The translations under genes and the position numbers were made by a program. From positions 261,214-321,970 of the forward strand of contig NZ_MKUD01000022.1 of NCBI RefSeq assembly GCF_001898575.1: DNA of 60,757 nt, read 5' to 3'. The stretch is from Spirosoma sp. 48-14 (GTDB lineage: Bacteria; Bacteroidota; Bacteroidia; Cytophagales; Spirosomataceae). Shown here piece after piece: positions 9,086 through 16,890 of the stretch; the first letter of the stretch is position 1; the number at the start of each line of letters is the position of its first letter. The notes beneath the pieces are model-generated. The model did not search any database, was not told the origin of the DNA, and saw only the letters and a list, made by a program, of their open reading frames with translations.

Positions 9086-9124
9086 AAACACAAATGCAGG
9101 CCAATTTGACCTGCATTTGTGTTT
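9086..9124. terminator. 15-bp hairpin terminator
   Basis: Arms 9086-9100 and 9110-9124 (AAACACAAATGCAGG and complement) with a 9-base loop form a perfect stem. It sits just past the stop of the minus-strand DUF2911 gene and most likely ends that transcript. The rest of the gap from 8916 to 9144 shows nothing else clear. Confidence 0.75.
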
Positions 9125-9144
9125 TCGGAAAATGGAACTTCAGA

Positions 9145-10044
9145 TTATGCTTTTTTCTTGCCCTTGCCTTTGATGGCTGGCACGGCTGGTACTTTGGCCG
9201 TGTATTCTGAAATGCTTTTCTCAATGCCATCCTTAAAGAAAGGGAAAGCGCCATCGGTAGACGACTGACCGAGTGAAAGGGCTTTTTGTGCCAATGGCAG
9301 CGCTTCAGCATATTTGCCCATCTTGCCCAAAATTTGTGCCTTTACATACAGGTTCCGATAATTTTCGCCCGCTGCAATTGACTGATCGATCCAGCTTAAC
9401 GATTGCTCCAGATTCCGACCTTTTGAGAGGTTATAGCTGGCGGCAGCCTGTAGCACAGCCGGGTCGTTCGGTTTTTCGGCGACAGCCTTATCGACGTTGG
9501 CGGCAGAATTGGCAGCTACGTCCACTTTCAGGTCTGCAACGGCTTTGATGTTCGCCCAGATGAAATTCAGCTTGGCGGTGCTATCAGTCACATCGCTGAA
9601 ACCGATGGTAAAGGTTTCCACTTTCTCACTGTTCTCCATCGGCGTCAGGTTGACACGAAGCGCGTCTTCTTCCTGTTTGTACGATTGCTCGGTACTCGTC
9701 TTGTTTTTGCTGAAAATCAGCGTTGCCGAACCTTCCTCGGGTATCGACAGAATAGCGTAGCTACCGGCTGCAAGCGTTTTGCCGTTAACCATCACATCGG
9801 TTGTGGTTGTAAATAGGGTGGGTGAGTTGGCTCCTGTTCGCCACACTTTACCCAGTGGTACAAACGATGAGGTAAAAGGCTGACGACCTTTCAGGCTTGG
9901 ACGCGAATAGGTTATGGTCATGTCGGTAGTGCCGACCGTTTGCATAACGGAGGCACCAGGGCTGGGAGAAGGCAATTTGATTTGCGCGGTGGCTAACTGA
10001 GCTGCCAGACAGAGCGTTACGGCTGTAAGCGTTAACTTGTGCAT
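9145..10044 (-). CDS. DUF2911 domain protein with C-terminal TPR-like helices
   Basis: The 299-aa protein has a signal peptide ending LAAQLATAQ. A DUF2911 domain follows (about 25-170), recognisable by ITYSRPSLKGRQ, GKVWRTGANSPTLFTT and the LAAGSYAILSIP turn. The C-terminal third (about 180-285) is helical with TPR spacing (PNDPAVLQAAASYNLSKG, NYRNLYVKAQILGKMGKYAE, ALPLAQKALSLG) and a Lys-rich tail (GKGKKKA). DUF2911 proteins are periplasmic or secreted and of unknown function. A second, TPR-less DUF2911 gene lies at 28138. Confidence 0.87.
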   Translation of the reverse strand: MHKLTLTAVTLCLAAQLATAQIKLPSPSPGASVMQTVGTTDMTITYSRPSLKGRQPFTSSFVPLGKVWRTGANSPTLFTTTTDVMVNGKTLAAGSYAILSIPEEGSATLIFSKNKTSTEQSYKQEEDALRVNLTPMENSEKVETFTIGFSDVTDSTAKLNFIWANIKAVADLKVDVAANSAANVDKAVAEKPNDPAVLQAAASYNLSKGRNLEQSLSWIDQSIAAGENYRNLYVKAQILGKMGKYAEALPLAQKALSLGQSSTDGAFPFFKDGIEKSISEYTAKVPAVPAIKGKGKKKA

Positions 10045-10108
10045 AATAGTCGATAGAGTATTGAAAAAACGGTAGCAAATTGCAGTTTTTACCTAACAAA
10101 AACAACGA

Positions 10109-10642
10109 ATGTACCGCCAGCCGTTATTAAGTTTACTTTACCAGCACACCCCATCCGATTTCAATGAAAAGGCCATGACGGAGGCCACCATTGCCTTTGT
10201 CGAACAGCATCCGGATTGCTTCGAACGGTCGTTGTTGATTGGGCACGTTACCGGATCGGCCTGGATCGTAAGCCCCGACCGCCAGCAGACACTGTTGATT
10301 CATCATCGCAAACTGGATCGTTGGCTGCAACCGGGTGGCCACGCCGACGGCGACCCTGATGTGGCGGCTGTAGCGCTGAAAGAAGCACAGGAAGAAACCG
10401 GACTCCAATCGGTTCGTCTACTCAGCCCGGCGATTTTCGACGTAGATGTGCACACCATTCCAGCGCGGAACGCTGTGCCCGAACATCTGCATTATGACAT
10501 TCGATTCCTGTTTGAAGCTGACCCGGAAGATGTGTTTGGGGCTTCTGACGAACGAACAAATATTCAATGGTTTTCTCTGGAAAAAGCCACTTCAATAGCC
10601 GATTCAGAGTCGATTTTACGATTGCTTCGTAAAAAGATATAA
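10109..10642 (+). CDS. NUDIX hydrolase
   Basis: The 177-aa protein contains a Nudix box from the GGHADGDPD stretch to KEAQEETGL, around residues 75-98. The metal-binding EE of the REUXEE core is present as KEAQEE. The usual first Glu of the box is Pro and the Arg is Lys, seen in some NUDIX subgroups. It should hydrolyse a nucleoside diphosphate linked to another moiety, with Mg2+. The context is divergent from DUF2911 and gives no substrate. No signal peptide is present. Confidence 0.9.
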   Translation: MYRQPLLSLLYQHTPSDFNEKAMTEATIAFVEQHPDCFERSLLIGHVTGSAWIVSPDRQQTLLIHHRKLDRWLQPGGHADGDPDVAAVALKEAQEETGLQSVRLLSPAIFDVDVHTIPARNAVPEHLHYDIRFLFEADPEDVFGASDERTNIQWFSLEKATSIADSESILRLLRKKI

Positions 10643-10672
10643 AAACTATAAACCTAGTAGTTATTTTAATCG

Positions 10673-10701
10673 TTTTTTAATCTGACGAGGTGTTAACTTT
10701 G
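10673..10701 (+). promoter_or_regulatory. Bacteroidota-type promoter
   Basis: The -7 element TAACTTTG is at 10694-10701, with a T-rich stretch at 10673-10678 in the -33 position. It is 26 bp upstream of the ATG of the secreted 139-aa protein. Confidence 0.55.
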
Positions 10702-10727
10702 CTTTACAACAAAACCAGAGAAAAACG

Positions 10728-11147
10728 ATGAAATCGCTAACCTTTTTGCTTGTCGGCATCGGCATTCTGTCGATAGCTGGTCAAGCCAGTGCGCAGACAA
10801 ATCGGGATGATGGTCAGAAAAAGCCGTTGAATAATCCCATGTATTCGACCGCCAATTATAAGCATCCCAACATGGCGGCTGCTGCCAGTCGATGGGAGAA
10901 AAAGTCAGGAGTTGCCGTTCAGAAACCTTCTCCTTCGGATGCTCAGCTAGCAAACTACAAGAACCAGCACCCGGCGGTACAGCCAGTGGGTGGCGTTTCC
11001 GTTGATCATACGCCTTCCATGAGTCTGGCTGACAGAAACTATAAAATTCAACGGGTGAGTGAACCCCGCGAATCGTCGACGGCTACGGAGTATATGGTCA
11101 AAAAACGTACTAAGAAGAGCGATAGTACCGCTGTTGGGGAAGACTAA
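10728..11147 (+). CDS. Small secreted protein of unknown function with NYK repeats
   Basis: The 139-aa protein has a signal peptide (MKSLTFLLVGIGILSIAGQA, cleavage after ASA). The mature part is hydrophilic and low in hydrophobic core residues, so probably disordered or peptide-like. An NYK motif recurs three times: TANYKHPN, LANYKNQHP and DRNYKIQR. The C-terminus is Lys-rich (MVKKRTKKSD) and then acidic. No family is recognised. It has its own promoter upstream and terminator downstream, so it is a single-gene unit. Confidence 0.78.
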   Translation: MKSLTFLLVGIGILSIAGQASAQTNRDDGQKKPLNNPMYSTANYKHPNMAAAASRWEKKSGVAVQKPSPSDAQLANYKNQHPAVQPVGGVSVDHTPSMSLADRNYKIQRVSEPRESSTATEYMVKKRTKKSDSTAVGED

Positions 11148-11168
11148 GTAATTCTATACTCATTTCTT

Positions 11169-11203
11169 AACGAGCCATCTAGCTAATAGATGGTTCGTTT
11201 TTT
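11169..11203 (+). terminator. Rho-independent terminator
   Basis: The 13-bp stem 11169-11181 / 11187-11199 contains one G-T pair and is followed by a T run. It ends the small secreted-protein gene and may also serve the convergent methyltransferase gene. Confidence 0.82.
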
Positions 11204-11209
11204 ATGGGG

Positions 11210-11797
11210 TTAAATGCATTTCCAAATCAGTAGTTCGCCATTCCCTATTGGCACTAAGGACGTGTCGAGGTCGGGTGTTTGCTGTACTAGACTCATAAAT
11301 TCAGTGAGTTCGGCTTCATGCGATACGGCATTATCGACGACGAGTAACCCACCAGGCCGTAAAAGCCTGAGTAGCTGATTTAACCAGCCAGCATACTGAC
11401 TTCGTTCAGAATCCAGAAAAATAACATCTATGCTATTCGAGGAGCAGGTTGGTAAATAGTTTTCGGCCGGAGTCACGATCTGCGTAATGAATTCATCAAC
11501 GGAAGCTTGTTGGAAATTCAACCGTGCCTGATCGACTTTCCAGGGATTCATCTCGATCGTGGTTATGTGACCGCCCGTGCTGCGTACTGCATCGGCCAGC
11601 CAGATGGTTGAATACCCATTTGAGGTGCCGATTTCGAGGACATCTTTTGCCTTCGTGGATTTGATAAGAATGGATAGGAATGGGCCCGTATCGGGTGTAA
11701 TATTGAGCATTCGCTCACTGCGTTGCGTTACCTGCTGGTCGTTGGTTTTACCAAATTTCGCCAGCTCTTCCAGAAACTTGTGTAAAGTTTGATCCAT
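11210..11797 (-). CDS. Class I SAM-dependent O-methyltransferase
   Basis: The 195-aa protein resembles the catechol/caffeoyl-CoA O-methyltransferase group (methyltransf_3/24). SAM motif I reads DVLEIGTSNGYSTIWLADAV, the acidic residue of motif II is in ITTIEMNPWK, and the post-motif DVIFLDSERSQYAGW and LRPGGLLVVDNAV carry the metal-site Asp and Asn expected in this group. It is cytoplasmic and transfers methyl to a hydroxyl of a small molecule. The substrate is unknown. It is preceded by the macrodomain gene in the same direction, with a 33-bp perfect hairpin between them. Confidence 0.88.
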   Translation of the reverse strand: MDQTLHKFLEELAKFGKTNDQQVTQRSERMLNITPDTGPFLSILIKSTKAKDVLEIGTSNGYSTIWLADAVRSTGGHITTIEMNPWKVDQARLNFQQASVDEFITQIVTPAENYLPTCSSNSIDVIFLDSERSQYAGWLNQLLRLLRPGGLLVVDNAVSHEAELTEFMSLVQQTPDLDTSLVPIGNGELLIWKCI

Positions 11798-11816
11798 ATC
11801 GAATCGCCTGTATAGG

Positions 11817-11896
11817 ATAGAACACGGATCATTATGATGATTATGATTTACACAGATCTTAAGAAATCATAATCATCATAATGATCCGTGTTCTAT
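11817..11896. repeat. Perfect 33-bp inverted repeat
   Basis: Arms 11817-11849 and 11864-11896 are perfectly complementary with a 14-base loop. They contain ATGAT/ATTATGAT words. The stop codon of the macrodomain gene (11893-11895) lies inside the distal arm, so the mRNA 3' end of that gene is part of the stem. It sits 20 bp upstream of the methyltransferase ATG. Confidence 0.92.
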
Positions 11897-12408
11897 TGAT
11901 TTTGCGAATATAGCTTTCGCTCGTAAAGTAGTTGGTTCTCCGTATCGAAGCAGACAAAAATTACCTCCTGAATAGAGGTTGGATTTTCCAGAAAGCCCCT
12001 GACTGCAGCAATGGCAACTTCAGCGGCTTTGTCCTTGGGATATCCATAAATACCTGTGCTGATATTCGGAAAAGCGATACTTTTCAGGCTTTTCTCAGTA
12101 GCAATCTCCAGCGACCGTCGGTAACAGCTTGCCAACAATTCAGCCTCACCATGGGCTCCTCCCCGCCAGACTGGCCCTACGGCATGAATGATGTAGAGGG
12201 CAGGTAAACGATATCCTTTGGTTAGTTTGGCATCACCTGTTTTGCAGCCGTGCAGCATCCGGCACTCGAAAACAAGTTCAGGACCTGCTGCCCGATGAAT
12301 GGCCCCATCAACACCACCACCACCCAGTAAACTGGTGTTAGCTGCGTTTACAATAGCATCTACAGTCTGTTTGGTTATATCACCCTGAATGACACGGAGA
12401 GTTGACAT
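11893..12408 (-). CDS. Macrodomain protein, O-acetyl-ADP-ribose deacetylase type
   Basis: The 171-aa single-domain protein matches the MacroD/YmdB group. It has [20 protein letters not shown], the [14 protein letters not shown] loop that carries the catalytic Asn/Asp set, and the phosphate loop [17 protein letters not shown]. Such enzymes remove ADP-ribose from acidic side chains or deacetylate O-acetyl-ADP-ribose, in the cytoplasm. No toxin-like ADP-ribosyltransferase or sirtuin is adjacent, so a general ADP-ribose clearance role is likely. Confidence 0.93.
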   Translation of the reverse strand: MSTLRVIQGDITKQTVDAIVNAANTSLLGGGGVDGAIHRAAGPELVFECRMLHGCKTGDAKLTKGYRLPALYIIHAVGPVWRGGAHGEAELLASCYRRSLEIATEKSLKSIAFPNISTGIYGYPKDKAAEVAIAAVRGFLENPTSIQEVIFVCFDTENQLLYERKLYSQNQ

Positions 12409-12417
12409 AGTTTTGAC

Positions 12418-12451
12418 GTCGGTTTAGGAAAAGAATAAACCGTAAACCGAC
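12418..12451. terminator. Short inverted repeat downstream of the subtilase gene
   Basis: GTCGGTTTA (12418-12426) pairs with TAAACCGAC (12443-12451). It also contains ACCGTAAACC, the complement of a ten-base word found twice at 33668 and 33689. It lies 1 bp beyond the stop of the subtilase gene and probably ends its mRNA. Confidence 0.55.
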
Positions 12452-12452
12452 A

Positions 12453-14129
12453 TTACTGTTTTACAAGTTTGAGAGTACGTTTTTTATCGCCAGCTACGAG
12501 GGTCATTACATACACACCAGCCGACAGATTTAAGTTAGGAAGACGAAAAGCCGCCAGGCCGGGTGAAACATACCGATTTTGCCAGACTATCCGCCCGGCC
12601 ATGTTGGTCAATGTGGCATCGAGTGGTGTATTTTCCTGGATTTCACCCCACTGAACGCCCAGCGATTGCTCGTCGCTGAAGGGGTTTGGGAACACCATCA
12701 ACTCGTTGTAGGTATCCGAAAGGGACGACGCTCGCTCAAAATTGGGGATACCATAGCCTAGTTGGTCGTTGGGAGTACCGTACTGACTACCGGATCGACG
12801 GAGAGCATCAGTGACCTGAGCGGCCGTCAGGCGTGGGTGGGCCTGCCAGAAACCGGCCACCAGACCAGCGATTAGCGGTGTGGCAAACGATGTACCATTG
12901 CCAGAACCAATTGCGCCAGTTGGATAGCCTACTGTTGTTCCTAAGCCCTGCGCATCCAGATCGGGTTTTATCCGACCATCGGCCGACGGACCGAATGAAC
13001 TGAACGACGCCCGTTGCCCAGTTGTGCCAACCGCCCCAATGGCCAATACAGAAGCCGCATCGGAAGGAGCAGAGAGGTAATGCCAGCTACTATTCCCCTC
13101 ATTACCAGCCGCTACCACTACGACCATGCCCGTTTGGGTGGCGATTTCGGCAGCTCGGCTGGAAAGGGCCGTGTTTCCATCCATGTTCTGGTAGGTGTAG
13201 CTAGTCGATGCGTCGTCGAATTGGGTATAACCCAGCGAAGAACTAATGACATCGACGCCAGCACTATCCGCGTATTCGGCCCCGAACAACCAGTTGGCCT
13301 CCTCAATCTGACGTTCGCTGGCGGCATCTTCAGTGCGAAGTAGAATAAAAGAGGCTTTATAAGCTGTGCCGTACAGTTGATTGTCGGCCGTTGCGGCAAT
13401 GGCCGAGAGGCAGGATAAACCGTGCGAATCGTCTTCGTACACACTAGTCTCTTTTTTGACGAAATCGTAGGTGGCCAGTATGCGTTTTTCGTCGAAAACA
13501 GGCTTTAAAAAACTGACTCTATCGGCATTCTGAAATCCGGCATCGAGTACACCAATGAGCATACCTTCGCCATGATAACCCTGCTGGTGCATTTTATCGA
13601 CCCCAATCTGTGTGATCTGCGCCAGGGATGACCCATAGTTGAGCGGCTGTACATCGCCAAATTTATTGAGTGCATTCATTTCGTTGGCAGACGACAGTAC
13701 TGAGTCGGTAGCACCAATCCGGGCATTCGCCAGAGAACGACCAAACTCCAGCCCTTTCACAATCGGCAATTGCTGAACGTTGGCTATTGTGGCATCGTTG
13801 GCTTCGACCAGAACAGCATTGAGCCAGCGCGACGAAAACCAGATTTTGGCTCCGGCCTGTTGAAGTTGGGTGAGGTAAGCAGGGTTAACCGGCAGATCAC
13901 GCTCCAGAATAGTAATATTCTGGCGTTGCCGACGAGCGATCGACCGTTGAGAAAGGAACTTGTCGGGCTGGTTGACACTGTAAGGTGAATTGGCTTTGTC
14001 GCGCAGTAGAACCAGGTATTTTCGATTCTGGCCAAACGTATCAAGATGACACAGAGCGATAAGGATGAGTAAACCCGATAATTTAGTCAGTGCCGTATGT
14101 GCGGATACGGTAAATCTGTTGAGTACCAT
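12453..14129 (-). CDS. S8 family subtilisin-like peptidase with T9SS sorting domain
   Basis: The 558-aa secreted protein begins at ATG 14127-14129, with signal MVLNRFTVSAHTALTKLSGL running to DTFGQ. An I9-like prodomain (about 35-110) precedes an S8 catalytic domain. The domain has Asp in IGVLDAGFQNAD, His in DDSHGLSCLSAIAA, the oxyanion Asn in VVAAGNEGN and the nucleophile Ser in GNGTSFATPLIAG. The final ~85 residues (VFPNPFSDEQ to KKRTLKLVKQ) are a type A C-terminal sorting domain, so it is exported to the surface by the type IX system. An in-frame start at 14183 would add 18 residues with no signal value. Even this start overlaps the previous lipoprotein gene by 47 bp. Confidence 0.92.
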   Translation of the reverse strand: MVLNRFTVSAHTALTKLSGLLILIALCHLDTFGQNRKYLVLLRDKANSPYSVNQPDKFLSQRSIARRQRQNITILERDLPVNPAYLTQLQQAGAKIWFSSRWLNAVLVEANDATIANVQQLPIVKGLEFGRSLANARIGATDSVLSSANEMNALNKFGDVQPLNYGSSLAQITQIGVDKMHQQGYHGEGMLIGVLDAGFQNADRVSFLKPVFDEKRILATYDFVKKETSVYEDDSHGLSCLSAIAATADNQLYGTAYKASFILLRTEDAASERQIEEANWLFGAEYADSAGVDVISSSLGYTQFDDASTSYTYQNMDGNTALSSRAAEIATQTGMVVVVAAGNEGNSSWHYLSAPSDAASVLAIGAVGTTGQRASFSSFGPSADGRIKPDLDAQGLGTTVGYPTGAIGSGNGTSFATPLIAGLVAGFWQAHPRLTAAQVTDALRRSGSQYGTPNDQLGYGIPNFERASSLSDTYNELMVFPNPFSDEQSLGVQWGEIQENTPLDATLTNMAGRIVWQNRYVSPGLAAFRLPNLNLSAGVYVMTLVAGDKKRTLKLVKQ

Positions 14130-14790
14130 AGTCAATCTGTTGATGCCCAATGCAGGCTGGCGAGGCCGTGCAAAACTGCACATGGGTACGTTCCTTAAAC
14201 ACTAATCCAACCCCTCGCGCATATACATCCATGCGTTTGTTCTGCGATACCAGCGTGGAGTCATCCTGAGCGACGACCGTTACGGTATTGTCGAATTGTT
14301 TTGCCAGTACGCGATAAGGCTGTCCGACGTTGCGGACTACATACTGATCCGCACCAGCACCAGAAAGCTGGTTGCCATTCCAGCTTAAGTGATCGCTGAT
14401 TGGAAACAATAAGCTAACAAAATCCCTGCCGTTTTCCGAGCGTATAGCCAGGTTATTGACTAACCGGGCCGACCATACCGAATCGGGTTGCCAGGGCTGC
14501 GTGTCATCGCTTCGTTTGTAGCGTAATAGTCGGTAAGCGTGTTGCCCTGTCACATCGGTATACGCCTGCCCAACGAGTTCTTTTAGCTGATAGGTGCGCT
14601 GAACTGGCGAGGTTGCTGATGTAAATTGCTGTTCCTGGACGTCGTATATCCAATAGCGTCCTGTTTCAAGTGGAAAATAGGCATAATCTGGCGAAGCTGG
14701 CTCCTGTAGGGAAGGTGTACAGGCTACCGCCAGAAATAGAACGAAGCAACTAAGTACCTTTGTCAGTAGACGAAGCATAGTTATTGGCAT
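14083..14790 (-). CDS. Lipoprotein of unknown function
   Basis: The 235-aa protein has a lipobox ending LFLAVACTP (Cys about residue 24), so it is anchored in the membrane. The mature part is beta-rich, with YFPLETGRYWIYDVQEQQF near the N-terminus. This GxYWxY pattern is seen in Bacteroidota lipoproteins without a known role. Two Cys near the C-terminus (VQFCTASPACIGH) could pair. It begins 3 bp after the LysR stop and its 3' end overlaps the subtilase gene, so LysR, lipoprotein and subtilase may share a transcript. Confidence 0.78.
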   Translation of the reverse strand: MPITMLRLLTKVLSCFVLFLAVACTPSLQEPASPDYAYFPLETGRYWIYDVQEQQFTSATSPVQRTYQLKELVGQAYTDVTGQHAYRLLRYKRSDDTQPWQPDSVWSARLVNNLAIRSENGRDFVSLLFPISDHLSWNGNQLSGAGADQYVVRNVGQPYRVLAKQFDNTVTVVAQDDSTLVSQNKRMDVYARGVGLVFKERTHVQFCTASPACIGHQQIDYGTQQIYRIRTYGTD

Positions 14791-14793
14791 GAA

Positions 14794-15723
14794 TTACGCA
14801 AAACAACCAGTTGTTAGGTCTTCCGTACAGGCATAGCCCTCGCGTTCGCTCATGTACGACGCTAGCTGTTGGATAAAAGCCGTTGTGTAGGGCGGAAGCT
14901 GTTTGGTTTTCAACGTGGCCGCGTACCAGGTACGAAGAATCCGCTGTTCTGTAACCCGAACAGTTGTCAATTGCCTCGATTGAGTATAGGGTTTAATAAC
15001 CCATGTTGGCAAGACAGCTACCCCCAAACCCGCTTTGACCATTTCCAGGATAGCTTCCGTCAGGGTGATCTTGTATACTTTTGGTGGTCGGCGATGCTTG
15101 AAAAACATCATGAAATTGGCGCTTTCCTCGTCGGGAATGTTATACATGATGTAGTTGTATTCAGCAAACTCATCAATCTCGACCCAACGACGACTGGCCC
15201 AGGGATGGTCGGGAGCAACAACGGCAACAAACTCATCCTGAAACAGGGGTGTATAAGAAAATTTAGGATTTTCGTCGCCTTCGGTAATCGCCACATCGAT
15301 TTTATTGGCGAGTAAATAGTGATCCGCAGCATGAAAAGGGGCTTCCAACTCAACCTTTACATCAACTTTGGGATAAATGTTCTGGTACTCCCGCAGAAAA
15401 CCGGCCAGCCAATGATAGGAGGTATAGCATTGGGTACAGAGTCGTACTTCGCCCGATTCGGCATCGGTCAGGCAACGGACTTTCGCCCTGGTTTCGGCTA
15501 CTTCCTGAAGGATTTTCTCAGCGGCCTGCAACACCACTTCGCCTGCCTGGGTAAGCAGCATCTGTTTTTTATCACGAATAAAAAGCTGGGTGTTGAAATA
15601 GGTTTCTATTTCCTTCAACTGGTGGCTCAACGCCGACTGCGTAAGGAAAAGTCGATCAGCGGCTTTGGTCAGATTTCCGCTTGCCGCAACCTCTTTGACC
15701 ATCTGAAGATGCCTGATTTCCAT
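14794..15723 (-). CDS. LysR family transcriptional regulator, MetR-like
   Basis: The 309-aa protein has the N-terminal winged HTH (residues 1-60: LQMVKEVAASGNLTKAADRL, FLTQSALSHQLKEIE) and a substrate-binding effector domain (about 90-300). The HTH and the CTQCYTSYHWLAGFL stretch resemble MetR, the homocysteine-sensing regulator, but no met gene is near. It is divergent from an EamA-type exporter with 111 bp between them, the usual LysR control arrangement. Two TCATGA palindromes lie in the shared region. The effector is unknown. Confidence 0.93.
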   Translation of the reverse strand: MEIRHLQMVKEVAASGNLTKAADRLFLTQSALSHQLKEIETYFNTQLFIRDKKQMLLTQAGEVVLQAAEKILQEVAETRAKVRCLTDAESGEVRLCTQCYTSYHWLAGFLREYQNIYPKVDVKVELEAPFHAADHYLLANKIDVAITEGDENPKFSYTPLFQDEFVAVVAPDHPWASRRWVEIDEFAEYNYIMYNIPDEESANFMMFFKHRRPPKVYKITLTEAILEMVKAGLGVAVLPTWVIKPYTQSRQLTTVRVTEQRILRTWYAATLKTKQLPPYTTAFIQQLASYMSEREGYACTEDLTTGCFA

Positions 15724-15734
15724 GATGAAGAGAA

Positions 15735-15773
15735 TTCATGATTTCTACAAAAATAATTCGCTTTACTCATGAA
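15735..15773. promoter_or_regulatory. Paired TCATGA palindromes, candidate LysR operator
   Basis: TTCATGA at 15735-15741 and TCATGAA at 15767-15773 place two identical 6-bp palindromes 31 bp apart, about three helical turns. A LysR tetramer could bind both on the same face. The sites bracket the predicted -7 element of lysR and overlap the space where the exporter's -33 element would sit. Confidence 0.5.
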
Positions 15774-15778
15774 TCAAA
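15748..15778 (-). promoter_or_regulatory. Promoter of the LysR gene (minus strand)
   Basis: On the complement, TTTG (15775-15778) and TATTTTTG (15748-15755) are separated by 19 bp, a full match to the Bacteroidota consensus. It lies about 25 bp upstream of the LysR ATG. Confidence 0.7.
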
Positions 15779-15784
15779 GTGCGC

Positions 15785-15792
15785 TACCTTTG
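15785..15792 (+). promoter_or_regulatory. -7 element of the EamA exporter promoter
   Basis: TACCTTTG at 15785-15792 lies 43 bp before the ATG of the exporter. The -33 region at 15757-15764 is only a weak match (TTCG), compatible with an activated promoter. Confidence 0.55.
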
Positions 15793-15834
15793 ATCTCTTG
15801 ACCAGTAAATAACACCTGAAAAACGAAAAAAGCC

Positions 15835-16812
15835 ATGAATCAGCCAACCCAAAAAACTGTATCGCCACTACTGGTGATCAGTGCATTTGCTATCGTTTAC
15901 ATTGTTTGGGGCTCTACTTATTTTTTCATCCGGATGGCCATACAGGATTTCCCGCCGATGCTGATGGGAGCCATGCGATTTCTGACGGCCGGTCTGCTGA
16001 TGTTGCTGTGGGGATTCCTGAAAGGCGAGCCACTGTTTAACAAAAAAAGCATATTGACTTCGGCGGTGGTTGGTATCCTACTGCTGGTAGGGGGAAATGG
16101 GGCTGTAATCTGGGTGGAGCAGAGCCTGCCGAGTGCCTTGGTGGCTATCATGGTGTCGTCGGCTCCGCTCTGGTTTGTCTTGCTGGATAAGCCCAACTGG
16201 AAAACGAATTTCAAAAGTCAAGTTACCCTGGCTGGGTTATTAATCGGTTTCATCGGGGTGATTCTGCTGTTTAGCGAACAATTGGGCGATCTATTCAGCG
16301 GCAATGCTACCCAGGCTGAAATAATATCTATGCTACTCCTGATTGGGGGTTCAATAGCCTGGTCGTCGGGGTCGCTGTATGCAAAGCATAATCCATCGGA
16401 AGGAGGATCAACGGTTAATGTAGCCTGGCAGATGATCATAGCCGGATTGGTATTTTTGCCCGCCAGTCTGCTCAATCGGGAGTTCGAACGGGTACACTGG
16501 GCGCAGGTGTCTGGTCAGGCCTGGCTGGCGTTGGGGTATTTGGTGGTGTTTGGGTCGATCATTGCCTATAGCGCCTATGTATGGCTGCTTCAGGTGCGCC
16601 CTGCCACACAGGTTAGTACCTATGCTTATGTAAATCCGGTGATTGCTGTTATTCTCGGTGTTCTGTTTGCCAATGAACTAATTTCCTGGATACAAATTGC
16701 CGGACTGGTTGTGATTTTGGGAAGTGTATTGCTGATAAACCTACCGAAATACCGACAGGAACGAGCCGCTAAACGGATAGATGCGAACCGATTGTCTATT
16801 GCCAGTGAGTAG
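15835..16812 (+). CDS. EamA/DMT family transporter (RhaT/YdcZ-like exporter)
   Basis: The 325-aa protein has ten hydrophobic spans in two EamA halves. The first half starts YIVWGSTYFFIRMAI and includes MRFLTAGLLMLLWG and LPSALVAIMVSSAPLW. The second has AWSSGSLYAKH and ends in YAYVNPVIAVILGVLF. This is the drug/metabolite exporter family, usually moving amino acids or other metabolites outward. The Lys/Arg-rich C-terminal tail is cytoplasmic. Control by the divergent LysR gene is likely from the arrangement. Confidence 0.93.
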   Translation: MNQPTQKTVSPLLVISAFAIVYIVWGSTYFFIRMAIQDFPPMLMGAMRFLTAGLLMLLWGFLKGEPLFNKKSILTSAVVGILLLVGGNGAVIWVEQSLPSALVAIMVSSAPLWFVLLDKPNWKTNFKSQVTLAGLLIGFIGVILLFSEQLGDLFSGNATQAEIISMLLLIGGSIAWSSGSLYAKHNPSEGGSTVNVAWQMIIAGLVFLPASLLNREFERVHWAQVSGQAWLALGYLVVFGSIIAYSAYVWLLQVRPATQVSTYAYVNPVIAVILGVLFANELISWIQIAGLVVILGSVLLINLPKYRQERAAKRIDANRLSIASE

Positions 16813-16890
16813 CCGATTCGCTATGGTATAAGCCGAGAATCTGCCCTCACTCTGACTGGGCAAAAGGAGGTTTACGTTAAGCTGAACACG

